Below the pieces are notes generated by a model. It saw only the letters and a program-made list of their open reading frames with translations. It was not told the DNA's origin and did no database searches. Shown here one piece after another: positions 1 to 9,313 of a stretch of DNA of 64,000 bases. How positions within the stretch are numbered: the first letter of the stretch is position 1; every line of letters begins with the position of its first letter. A program made the translations under genes and the position numbers. Source of the stretch: Chondrosia reniformis (Eukaryota > Porifera > Demospongiae > Chondrillida > Chondrillidae); contig OX359189.1 in NCBI GenBank assembly GCA_947172415.1, positions 10,244,501-10,308,500 of the forward strand, in the 5' to 3' direction.

Positions 1-411
1 CTGCAACGGCTTTATTTCGTGTCTCTTAAACAGCTTGCGAGATTTATGAAGATCGACGCATTCCTGGCATATGAAAGCGTCGCAATCCGAACAGAAACTT
101 ACGGCCGATCTCTCTTCTTCGTGTTCCTCCTGACAGATGACGCCTTCCTTCCGGTACTGGTTGCTCAAAGCCTTCCTCAGAGCGAACGGATGGTCAGAAA
201 GATCCTTGAGAGACAAGGAGAACACTTCCTCGCAAATCTTGCAGGAGACGCTGCGATGGAGAATCTTCTCTCGACATTCTACCTTCTCGCACAAAGCTAA
301 CGAGTGGAGACACGGTAGACATTTCAACTCTTTTGCTTTCTCTCCGCAACCGACACAAGAGAGACTAAGCTCGCTGGACTGAAGGGGTGGGACCGCTGGA
401 AGCTCCGCCAT
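1..411 (-). CDS. TRIM-NHL paralogue, N-terminal part (runs off left edge)
   Basis: The reading frame is open from an ATG at 411 to the window edge (137 codons) and is nearly identical to the first 137 codons of the complete TRIM gene at 10266-12446. It covers a RING-type Cys pattern (C19, C22, C31, C34 ... C57, C60) and the first B-box, ending at the motif HEIKPLQ. By family these are E3 ubiquitin ligases with RING, B-boxes, coiled coil, filamin and NHL propeller. Whether the rest of the gene is intact lies outside the window. It is one of at least four TRIM 5' or 3' pieces here, so a tandem array probably extends to the left. Confidence 0.85.
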   Translation of the reverse strand, partial: MAELPAVPPLQSSELSLSCVGCGEKAKELKCLPCLHSLALCEKVECREKILHRSVSCKICEEVFSLSLKDLSDHPFALRKALSNQYRKEGVICQEEHEEERSAVSFCSDCDAFICQECVDLHKSRKLFKRHEIKPLQ

Positions 412-498
412 TTGCAGACCTCGCCTAGTTGCTGTATTTGGTAAATGCTTATTCTTATGCTACTGTTAGTATTTAGTTAATCAGTTCAGTTCGTGTTC

Positions 499-560
499 AC
501 TTAAAGTTCTCTACTACTACTACTCTACTGTTATCACAATTTGCTAGTAAACAACCAACC
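499..560 (-). pseudogene. Remnant of a TRIM-NHL 3' end
   Basis: On the minus strand this short stretch reads CDNSRVVVVENFK and stop, matching the last NHL strand of the complete TRIM protein (SNNSRVVVL, stop). The nucleotides around 500-550 match 10263-10310. It lies about 90 bp upstream (minus direction) of the ATG at 411, as expected if head-to-tail TRIM copies were joined by a deletion. Confidence 0.55.
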
Positions 561-1049
561 ATCATTCAGGACCCTGGCTTGTATGATTCATGTACAGATA
601 ATGCTTCACATGTGTAACATCATGTCTTGTTTCTGTACTTTTTGTAGTATCCACAATTTTTGTAGAATTTTTGTGCTATTTTTAGTTAAGAATGGAGTCT
701 GCATTAGCTATGAATTACTATCTAAACATACATACAATTTTATTCCCCTGCAGCTGGGTATATGAAGTTGCTGATCACGACTCACTGTGTATGACTAAGC
801 ACTTTTATGATGGTATATATGAAGTTGCTGATCACGACTCACTGTGTATGACTAAGCACTTTTATGATGGTATATATGAAGTTGCTGATCACGACTCACT
901 GTGTATGTTAGAGATTTTCGTCTCTTGATCCTTTTTAGCTTATTCTCTCTAAATAGTAAGTTTATTATATAGACCATTAATAAAAATTAAAAAGTCATTC
1001 TTATGTGGATATAATGAATACATTTCTTTCCAATACTGTAGATTTATCA
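561..1049. other. Non-coding interval
   Basis: AT-rich sequence. The only structure seen is the 57-bp tandem repeat at 764-907; no gene was found. Confidence 0.5.
764..907. repeat. 57-bp tandem repeat, about 2.5 copies
   Basis: The string gaagttgctgatcacgact starts at 764, 821 and 878, a period of exactly 57 bp. The unit is a multiple of three and is open in one plus-strand frame, but nothing around it looks like a gene. Confidence 0.9.
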
Positions 1050-2817
1050 ATGGGTATTACCGGGCTAGATGTGTATATGAAAACAGTTAAAGAACTCTGG
1101 AAGCCGTTTAAATTTAACTGTAGTTTGGTTATCGATGGATATGCCTTCCTTTACTACATTTTAGAAACGTACGCGGACAAATTTCCCTGTCAGTACGGAG
1201 GGGAATACAACGATCTTCGCAAAAAGTTTAAATCTTTTTTAGATTGCTTGCAGACTTCCTGTACATTAACATTTGTATTCGATGGCTTCGACTACGATGG
1301 CATTCTTTCTCATTAGCAATTCGGGCTATTTCTCTGTCAGCATCTCCATCTACCACCTGATGTTTGATCTCTCTTTCTCTTAAAACACCGAAAAGTGCAT
1401 CACGCGCTAAAGGTGGCGTAGGGAACCCTTCTTGGTGTTGCTGTGGAGTCTTACCCTTCTTTAGATCGGCTACAATAGAATTGATCCTTTTGGCTTTTTT
1501 TCTTCTTCTACCCTCTTTTTCAATTCGTTTTGAGCCCCTGTACTGTCTAATGATGCAGATTTTTACATCTATGACATCAAATATGGCTATATACCTCTGC
1601 CTACCCTAAAGCTTGAGTCTCATTCCGCAAAACTTTATCTTAGAAAAGATTTTATCGAGAGATGTAAGTTTCCAGACCCAGAACTTATCCTTTGCATACC
1701 ATTCCTACTAGGAAATGACAAATGGAAACCAGAAGGTTTAGAGATTTCAATGGATAAGAAGCTTATAAATAAAATTAATAAATTTAAAACTGTAGATGAC
1801 TTTCTCAAGGATGCCAAAAAGATATCTGATGATCCAGGAACCGTTGTTTCAGGTTTTAAACAGATTAGGGCCATTTACAACACTGGCGGTCATGGCACAG
1901 AGCTGAAAGAAACTGAAATTGATAAATCATTACTCAGCCTTTACAGAGATGGAAAGATTTCACTCAAGCCACTATGCTCTGGAAAAGTCAGTCTACCACA
2001 AGTAATAGAAGATTCAAAGCAGCCATCATGTCATCAAGCTAGCAAAGAGATACGAAAAGTTTCTTATGCTCTACTGCATTTCCATAAGAAAGATGATGTG
2101 AAAATAACGGAGAAGATCTATGGACCTAATCCTGAAAGTGACAGGAGTGAGACAATTACAGTACACCCTGTACAGAAGCTGAAACCACTTCTTCTTCCAT
2201 CTTTGTTATTTCAAAGTACTCAGAAAGAGGCCAAAAGGGATTTAATACTCAAATGTATTGGTTGTACTGATCTTAGTTTTGATGGCATCCGAGAGGATCT
2301 GCACTTGGCTATGCTGGCAACCAGATATTGGTGTACCAAGTGTGAGCCTTCCCAATCTTTTGTAAAAGCTATATTGCTACATTTTCTTAATATTTTTGAT
2401 ATTGAAGAAGATATGGATCCTCAAATCTGTGTAGATACCTTGCGGAAATTTACTCAATGGCAGATTATAATCAAAGATCTTCTAGAGCTAAATGCACTTC
2501 TGTCTGAACCAATTCAAGTACCAACTGATATTTCCCGTATTTATGATGGAAAGAAAATTTTCCGTATCCTGTCTTCAATAAGGGACATTGTTGATAAATT
2601 GACAGTTATAGAAAAGGATTTATACATGACAATGTATCAATTAGTAGATGATAGGCAAGATGAGACCGATAGGCAAGATGAGACCGATAGGCCTAAAGTC
2701 AAAGATAAGAAATCTACATCAAAGAAGAGTTCAAAAGAGGAAGAGAAATCCCAAAAGAAACAGGGAAAAACCCGGTCAGATTTAGGAATTCCATCAAATC
2801 TCTCTCTCTGCAACTGA
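1050..2817 (+). pseudogene. Asteroid (ASTE1)-family gene broken by an internal inversion
   Basis: The frame starts MGITGLDVYMK, the XPG/Asteroid N-terminus, keeps the first acidic motifs (VIDG, FDG) and stops at 1316. About 1301-1534 is inverted: its reverse complement encodes the missing middle of the protein, including GDADREIARIANEKEC, which joins to PVLSNDADFYIYD on the plus strand at 1537. The plus-strand frame then continues without a stop to 2817, covering the C-terminal region shared with the intact paralogue at 5593 (for example the LLELNALL and YDGKKIF segments). One extra base sits at a junction, so the frame does not close exactly even after allowing for the inversion. Catalytic-type acidic residues are present in all blocks. 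As the sequence stands it cannot make the full protein. Confidence 0.85.
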
Positions 2818-2876
2818 CACAAGAGAGACTAACTTAAGCTCGCTGGACTGAAGGGGTGCCATTTGCAGACCTCACC
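2796..2876 (-). pseudogene. Remnant of a TRIM 5' end
   Basis: The sequence ctgcaactgacacaagagag followed by ctcgctggactgaaggggtg and ccatttgcagacctca repeats the start-codon region of the TRIM genes (340-425 and 12375-12460) with small deletions. It overlaps the last codons of the Asteroid copy, which therefore end in antisense TRIM sequence. It marks the left end of the block copied from 12.4-14.6 kb. Confidence 0.75.
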
Positions 2877-3169
2877 ACTATATTTAGTAAATGTTCATTC
2901 TGTCTAGCATCTAATTAATCAGTTCAATTGTTATATATACTATACTTTGATAATTTATGGTTTATGTAGCAATCTATATTTTGTTATAAACCAATACCAA
3001 TCTACATATATGCATGTATCACTTATATTATTGGAAGGAATTATGTTATACAGAACAAATGTACAACCGTACTGATCAAATTGATGTGTATTTTGTAAAT
3101 GAACAAATGTTAAAGGCATAGAGAAGTAGCTATACGTACTTTACAGATATTAAACAGGAAAGCTGAAAG

Positions 3170-4566
3170 TTACACATTGTGAACGAGATGGTCTCTCGAC
3201 CCATCGAGACTGCTCCCCATTGACAAGTCCTCCAGTGTCTCTCTGGAGCCACGTCCTCGCTGGCTCATCTTCTCCTGTCGCTGTCTTGCTTTGCGAGCTC
3301 TGATTGTATTCATCTCCTCATACGTGTTGTCCCCAGGGTCGTACTCCAGTCTAGTTGAGGGGTGTGGCACCGGGGGCGTAGGCTGGGGGCGTGGCTCTGA
3401 AGTCTGAACATCTATTACAACTTCACCTTCTGGATGGGTAACTATGGCAACAGGGAATAGATTAAAAATGGCCGCTATACAACTTACTCCATCTTACCTG
3501 CTGGCTGTACGGTACTGTAAGTTGGGTCATCAAAGATTGGCTCTTCAGTGGTAGCCACTCCGCTCCTTTCCACAAGGGGGCATGTGTCATGGTCAACTAC
3601 AAAGTCGGGATCATTACCTTCATCATAAAAGTACTGACTCGAGTCATCACTGCTGTCCAAGTGATTAAAGTCACCAAAATCTGTTTCATCATTCTCCTGT
3701 TGAGCTACAAACACAAAGTTGTCATCCAGAGCGTCTCTAAACTCAAACCTTCTCGGTTCCACCTCCTCCAGAGGCATCATTGTGGTCTCATGAAGCTCAG
3801 TGACACTGAGAGACAAAGGGAGGACAATTAGGCGTATCCTACATGCACATCTGTGGACGCGTGGATCACTCACTTTGGTTGCAGTCCATGTACTGTAGAC
3901 GTATGCACACATAAGATGAGAGGAAGGAGAAGTGAGACTACATGTTACTCATCTCATTACACACACCAACTCACGTCTGTACTTGAGAGTAGTGTCCTTG
4001 TCCTGATTGCGGTAGCACTTGCGACATATCACAATCAGTACAGAGAGAAACAAGATTGTTACAATGATCGCTATGGCGATTACTGACACCACAGTAATGA
4101 TGAGATTAGAGCCTGCAGCTGAGGTGGGCGTGGTTGGCTCAACTGTGGGCGTGGCCAGGAATGAACTGTTCACTGTCATACCACTTTGAGATGACATTAT
4201 CATAACAGATGATTCTGTGTCAGATATTGAGGAAAACCCTGTCATTAGTATATCTGTGGAAGTTGGCATCACAGATGATGATGTTGCCATGGCAACCAAT
4301 TGTACAGTTACAGCATCTGAGTAGGGTCCAGTATGTTGTTGAGTGCGAGCTCTAACTTCTACAGAATACATTCCTCCTTCTAGCAGATCTGTTATGACTA
4401 TACTCAGACCTGAAGACGCTGACTGAGATACAGTCCGACTGGAACTGGTCAGCAGTGAAGTGTACCTGATGTTGTACCGAGTGATTACTCCATTGGGTGG
4501 GTCAGGTGACTCCCATGTGACCTCCATGGAGGTAGCTGACAGGATGGCCACTCTAACATTGCGAGG
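3170..4566 (-). pseudogene. 3'-terminal duplicate of the large IgSF/FN3 receptor (last FN3, TM, tail)
   Basis: Four exons correspond one-to-one with the last four exons of the gene at 12618-21742: 3975-4566 (FN3, Ser/Thr stalk, transmembrane helix), 3874-3892 (19 nt), 3498-3805 and 3170-3411. Splice sites and phases are kept and the frames are open. The first exon has lost 11 bp at its acceptor, and the exon upstream (equivalent to 14083-14305) is deleted. Homology goes on into intron sequence up to about 4730 and then stops. No signal peptide or Ig exons are present, so this is a truncated copy, although its transmembrane and cytoplasmic part is undamaged. The last exon carries a 12-bp in-frame insertion. 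Confidence 0.85.
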
Positions 4567-4851
4567 CTATGTGCAGTACAGAGAGGATTGTGGATACAAC
4601 ATAAAAGTAATACACACATAAGTCATCGCTTGGTAGATGTCCAAGAGAGATTAGAATATATAACGAATATATAACAAATCAGTTATACTGTACATTTCAT
4701 GTGCAAATGCCATTTTATGTGAATTTACATGTTCCATCACCCCATTCACATTATGTAGGAAATAAGCCCTTTTAAATAGCCTGATTGATGACATCATTCT
4801 CTAGGAGAAACGTTTCCAGCTGGTGGGCTAGAATCTTATGGAATAGCTTAC

Positions 4852-5021
4852 CGACAGTGGCAGTAATATAGAACAATGGGTCTAAAGTTGGGTGGGTTTC
4901 TCGTATCTTCATCTTCAATTCGTTGTCCATTTGTATCCAGTCCAGTATTTCTTTTCTTCTTACTGGCCAATTGGGCCGATCGATCGCGAGTCGCCGCGAA
5001 CTGCACGGGGTTTGACGCCAT
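4852..5021 (-). CDS. Possible first exon of an unrecognised gene
   Basis: An ATG at 5021 opens 56 codons of hydrophilic, coding-like sequence (MASNPVQFAATRDRSAQLAS, then a Lys/Arg-rich stretch and NPPNFRPIVLYY) ending at a good donor, cg|gtaagc, in phase 2. No exon with a matching phase was found downstream on the minus strand; the next feature is the truncated receptor copy, whose first exon is in the wrong phase. It may be an orphaned 5' exon carried by a duplication. I do not recognise the family. Confidence 0.3.
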
Positions 5022-5592
5022 TTTATTCAATACTATATTACTATATAGACTAGTCATACGGCGTCATTATCTCAGTGATTCGAGAAAGAGACTCAGTTAT
5101 CGTTCCAGTTTTTACTTACATTCGATAAAAGAGTTGAAACAAGGGAAATAGGTTCGCGGAAAAGTAGTTAGATGTTTTACCTCGAGCTGGTATAGTTAAT
5201 CATTATAGGTAGAACCTTTAGCTTAAACAAGATCGGCTCGTATATACTGATTTACGTAAATTACTTTAAATTAAAGGCTATATGTTAACGTTCTAGCACC
5301 AACATGAGGTCAGTTTCGCGTAGAGCGGTCGACACTTTTATCACTAAGTTTATTGATTGGAAAATCTGTTAGTTGAATTGTAACTATATACGGTCAGAAA
5401 ATGCACGGTGAAGCTAAATGTTTTCGAAACCTGATCTGTGCTCGATCGAGTTTAATACTCGGCGTTCTGTGTTTGTACTACTGAACTGCTTCTTAAGGAA
5501 ACCTAAAACCGTCAAGAAATGTTTTATCAAAGGCAATGTCGCTTTACTACAATAACTGCTCTTATATCCTCTTATGTAGGAACAAATAAGTC
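5022..5592. other. Upstream region of the Asteroid-like gene
   Basis: AT-rich and without a recognisable gene. A possible acceptor (ttatgtag at about 5573-5580) just before the ATG at 5593 suggests that a 5' untranslated exon could lie here. Confidence 0.4.
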
Positions 5593-8193
5593 ATGGGAAT
5601 TACTGGATTAGACAAGTACATGATGGATAAGGATTGTAAATACTGGAGGGTGCATAAATTCCATAAACAGAAAGATCCCCGTCATTTGGTTCTCGATGGA
5701 AAGGCCTTAATTTACTACATTTTTGAGAAGATTGAGTCTTCTTGTGGATATCCAATCGGAGGAGGGTACAAGGACTTTAATGAAGAATTGGAATCCTTTT
5801 TAGATTACATGAAGGCTCACAACTGGAGATTAATTGTCATTTTCCACGGCTTTAACTATGATTCAAATCAAATCGAAAGAGCAAAGAAGTTAACAAAGAA
5901 TTCTGACAAATTTGAATCTCCTTTAGCTATTCCAGGAAAGGGTAAGATCTCAACCCTGTCAAAAGGATCTCAAGTGATCCTTCCACCATTAGCATATTAT
6001 ACATTTTTCAATATTTTAAGAGAAAAGGGCGTGGCATTTCTGCGGACTGACGGGCCAGCACACCAAAAAGTAGCTCAAATTGCTAATCATCTAAAATGTC
6101 CCGTCTTAGCCAATGATTCTAATTACTACATCTTTGACATTACACATGGCTACATGCCCATACGTACCATGGAGTGCAACAAGGACACCAAAGAGTTTTC
6201 TGCTAAAGTCTACATTAGAGAAGAGTTTGTGACCCACAGGCGATTTGCTAAACCAACCCTCATCTTTGGCATTCCATTGCTATGTGGGAGCAATCTTTAC
6301 CCGTCACCAGGGCCTGATTTTAGAGTTGCTAATGCTGTAGAATTGCTTGCCAAACGTAAGTCTCTGGAGGAATGTACAGTATTAAAGCCAAGAATTACTA
6401 AAGAGGATTTTGTATTGGTGAGAGCCGCTTATGATGCAACTCCTCGACCTCTTGATCAATTTAGAGATAACACAGACATGAAGGTGCATGATGGCTCTGC
6501 AATTGATAAACGATTACTGAGGCTTTACAGGGAGGGAAGAATTTGGCTTCAGTCACTTTGCACTGGTAGAGTTGATCTGCCACTTCACAAATGTCACCTG
6601 GCTGGCAGGGATATACGGAAGATTTCATATGCTCTACATCACTGCCACACAGAGGGAGCTATAGAGGTGATTGAGAGGACTCGCTCCGACTCTGAAGATT
6701 TTAAGGATGATTCTCTGACAGTATGCCCTAGAAAGGTGTGTACCAGGGATGACTTGTTCAGGTGTTTAGGCTGTAAGAACTTTAGATTTGAAGGTCTTGA
6801 GGAGGAGGAAGAAAAGCATTTGGTCCTGTTGGCCACTAGACACTGGGTTTCCAAGTGTAGTCCAGATCCACTGGTAATAGAGGCACTGTTGCACTACTTT
6901 GTGCTTGGTAAGGAAGATGACAACTATGAGAACCTTAATATAGATGTACTTCCTAAATATACTGAATGGCAGGTCATACTGAAGGATCTCTTAGAGCTAA
7001 ATATCCTCTTGGATGAACCCTTTAAAGCACCAATTGACGTTTCAAAATTTTATGATGGAAAGGCAATCCTTTGTTTATTGAAGCAATTGCAACCTACAAA
7101 GCTTGCATTTGAGAGACCTGAGAATGAAGGGCCTAAATTGGGTGCACACGATAAGCAGCTACTGGAGAAAATGTTTCTATTGGTGACTTCGGAAGATTTT
7201 GATAATCCAGCAAAACCAAATAATGGTAAAGTTGGGGATAGAACTAGTAATTTGGGTAGGGCCGGTGATTTGGATAGGGCTGGTCAAGATTGGAATGGGG
7301 CTGGTCAAGATTGGAATGGGGCTGGTCAAGATTGGAATGGGGCTGGTCAAGATTGGAATGGGGCTGGTCAAGATTGGAATGGGGCTGGTCAAGATTGGAA
7401 TGGGGCTGGTCAAGATTGGGATAGTGAATATAGTAGCAATAACCCAACAAGATCCTCATTGAAAACCCGCAGTCGCAAATGGCGTGATGATTATGAGCAA
7501 CCAATAGAATTTAATTCCAAAAGAATTTGTTCTGCTCCTCAAAAAAAAACATTTAATACAGCAAATCCTTATCGCAATCGTGATTGGAATAGATCTCGAG
7601 GTAGTCACAAAGGTACAGATCGTAGTTGGGATAAAGGAGGTCGTAGCTGGGATAGGGGAGGTCGTAGCTGGGATAGGGGAGGTCGTAGCTGGGATAGGGG
7701 AGGTCGTAGCTGGGATAGGGGAGGTCGTAGCTGGGATAGAGGAGGTCGTAGTTGGGATAGAGGAGGTCGTAGTTGGGATAGAGGAGGTTGTAGTTGGGAT
7801 AGGGGAGGTCGTAGTTGGGATAGGGGAGGTCGTAGTTGGGATAGGGGAGGTCGTAGTTGGGATAGGGGAGGTCGTAGTTGGGATAGGGGAGGTCCCAAAG
7901 AGCATTACCATATGGATAGACCAAGAAATTTCAAATTCAAAGGAGGATTTGGTCCTAATTATTATCATGAAGCCTCTGACAGAGCAGCAAAGCTTCATCA
8001 TCCTTCTAAGAGTAGTCACAAATGGATTGGTGAAAATTCAACTGAATCCAAATTCAGAAGAAGGCATGCTCGTGGAGATTTGGATACTGTGGCTAATTAT
8101 GAGCCTCGTCATGATCTTCATCGAGAAAGGAGAAGTCAATATAAATCCATATATGGAGTTAAGCCAAAATTCAGTGGCAAAAGAAGATATTAA
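5593..8193 (+). CDS. Asteroid/ASTE1-like protein with repetitive Gly-Trp-Asp tail
   Basis: Single-exon ORF of 866 aa starting MGITGLDKYM. Residues 1 to about 520 follow the Asteroid family: XPG N-terminal-like block, XPG-I-like block (CPVLANDSNYYIFD) and the C-terminal helical region (DLLELNILLDEP). Human ASTE1 is an XPG-like nuclease linked to DNA-end processing. Here several expected metal-binding acids are replaced: FHG instead of FDG, DGPAHQ where the family has an acid-rich (S)EADRD-type motif, and DSN instead of DSD. Catalysis is therefore doubtful. Residues from about 564 carry seven 7-residue units (GQDWNGA), then thirteen units (RSWDRGG), then a basic tail, resembling RGG-type RNA-binding or condensate-prone regions. 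The family core is normally about 650-700 aa, so the tail is an addition. Confidence 0.8.
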   Translation: MGITGLDKYMMDKDCKYWRVHKFHKQKDPRHLVLDGKALIYYIFEKIESSCGYPIGGGYKDFNEELESFLDYMKAHNWRLIVIFHGFNYDSNQIERAKKLTKNSDKFESPLAIPGKGKISTLSKGSQVILPPLAYYTFFNILREKGVAFLRTDGPAHQKVAQIANHLKCPVLANDSNYYIFDITHGYMPIRTMECNKDTKEFSAKVYIREEFVTHRRFAKPTLIFGIPLLCGSNLYPSPGPDFRVANAVELLAKRKSLEECTVLKPRITKEDFVLVRAAYDATPRPLDQFRDNTDMKVHDGSAIDKRLLRLYREGRIWLQSLCTGRVDLPLHKCHLAGRDIRKISYALHHCHTEGAIEVIERTRSDSEDFKDDSLTVCPRKVCTRDDLFRCLGCKNFRFEGLEEEEEKHLVLLATRHWVSKCSPDPLVIEALLHYFVLGKEDDNYENLNIDVLPKYTEWQVILKDLLELNILLDEPFKAPIDVSKFYDGKAILCLLKQLQPTKLAFERPENEGPKLGAHDKQLLEKMFLLVTSEDFDNPAKPNNGKVGDRTSNLGRAGDLDRAGQDWNGAGQDWNGAGQDWNGAGQDWNGAGQDWNGAGQDWNGAGQDWDSEYSSNNPTRSSLKTRSRKWRDDYEQPIEFNSKRICSAPQKKTFNTANPYRNRDWNRSRGSHKGTDRSWDKGGRSWDRGGRSWDRGGRSWDRGGRSWDRGGRSWDRGGRSWDRGGRSWDRGGCSWDRGGRSWDRGGRSWDRGGRSWDRGGRSWDRGGPKEHYHMDRPRNFKFKGGFGPNYYHEASDRAAKLHHPSKSSHKWIGENSTESKFRRRHARGDLDTVANYEPRHDLHRERRSQYKSIYGVKPKFSGKRRY
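7282..7428 (+). repeat. Coding 21-bp minisatellite, 7 copies
   Basis: Unit ggtcaagattggaatggggct encodes GQDWNGA; the last copy changes N to D. It lies in frame inside the Asteroid-like ORF. Confidence 0.95.
7621..7893 (+). repeat. Coding 21-bp minisatellite, 13 copies
   Basis: Unit cgtagttgggataggggaggt encodes RSWDRGG; one copy has Cys for Arg. It has the same 21-bp period as the array 190 bp upstream and a similar core (ggtc....ttgg.at.gggg), so the two probably share an origin. Confidence 0.95.
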
Positions 8194-8833
8194 CAGATGT
8201 GTGACAGTATACATTTCAGTACATTAACTTAATATTCAGTTTGCATGCCACATATTGTACTTGTATTTGTTGTGAATAATCAGATTACATTTGTACTGTA
8301 TATGTATAAAAAGTATGCACACAGCTTTTTGTTTTGTGTACAATAATAAGTAATAACAAACAGTGAATGAATCATGCAGGTATTTTGTTTTGGGTGCTCA
8401 TTTGAAACTTCTTCAACAGCCGCCCAGGTTTCAAAGGTGCCAAGTATGCCCTAAGAGATTAATTTCATGGGTTTCAAGTTTTTAACAGCCCCCTTTCCAA
8501 GTTTATACATACGTACTTTCATACCTTTTGAAACCTGGCAGTTTCAAGAGTTTCAAATAGGTTTAATTTCTTGCCATCTAAAGCCTAAGATTTGATCCTG
8601 TGAGAGTGGCTTAAAATAGTAACTTTATATATTTCTGCTATGTAAGGAATCTTCAGTGTGACTCCGCATCATAATAAATTTTGCTGCATTTTTATCATTT
8701 TGCTCATGCAGGAAATTCCTCTGTGTCTGCATTGACAGAGCTATATCTAGCCTCTACCAGGTTAAGAATTTATTTAGTATTTACATGGATTACAGTACAT
8801 TTTAAAAGAGGTTATTTCATAATTATAAACATA
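8194..8833. other. Intergenic, 3' flank of the Asteroid-like gene
   Basis: No gene seen. It contains the inverted-repeat element at 8401-8557. Confidence 0.5.
8401..8557. mobile_element. Short inverted-repeat element, MITE-like
   Basis: The left end, tttgaaacttcttcaacagc then caggtttcaaaggt, is mirrored by the right end (accttttgaaacctggcag then tttcaagagtttcaaa) as an imperfect inverted repeat of about 36 bp. The total length is about 157 bp with no coding capacity. The size and terminal inverted repeats fit a MITE; a target-site duplication is not obvious. Confidence 0.5.
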
Positions 8834-8952
8834 GGTGTTTATGGACTGAATTATTACATGAAGACGAAAGAATTTAAGTTTAAGCAGCAAATAGCTCCGG
8901 TCCGCACAAAGTAGTTGTTGATGGAAACATCTTTCTGTACTACATACATTTA
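8834..8952 (+). pseudogene. Third Asteroid-family N-terminal scrap
   Basis: The frame reads GVYGLNYYMKTKEF, a stretch of about 15 residues, a TAG at 8911-8913, then VVVDGNIFLYYIHL. This parallels MGITGLDVYMK and VIDGYAFLYYI of the copy at 1050. The start Met is lost and nothing of the family follows it, so it is a dead fragment. Confidence 0.7.
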
Positions 8953-9313
8953 AATTTTGTATATACACAGCTTTTTGTTTTGTTTTGTGAGGGCAGATAT
9001 ATATATATACAATAAATAAGTCATACTTAAAATAGTAAAACAATACAAAATTTACAGCATAAGATAATTACAGCAGAAAAAAATGTATACTGCCCACCAA
9101 AGAGCAGATCAGAGAGATGAACCCAAATTATACCGAATTCAAATTCCTCTCAAATCAAACCCCATCCCTGGTCAAAGGTCAGCTTCCTTATATGGAAACC
9201 ATTTGGTAGTGAACGACTATGAAATATTGTCTAGTAATTAATTTAATGTATTGTCCATACATACGCAACTCACAAAGCTACTATTACTGTGTGTGTTACA
9301 TATGTGTGTGCAG
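8953..9313. other. Intergenic, nothing recognised
   Basis: AT-rich sequence with a short (at)n run near 8999-9009. No kinase exons were found upstream of the GSK3 exons that follow. Confidence 0.4.

Noticed and set aside
7456-8227. Several ORFs in other frames over the Asteroid repeat tail (PIPTTTS, GIGEVVA, YPNYDLP repeats)
   Set aside because: Shadow frames of the 21-bp coding repeats; the frame continuous with the Asteroid domain is the real one.
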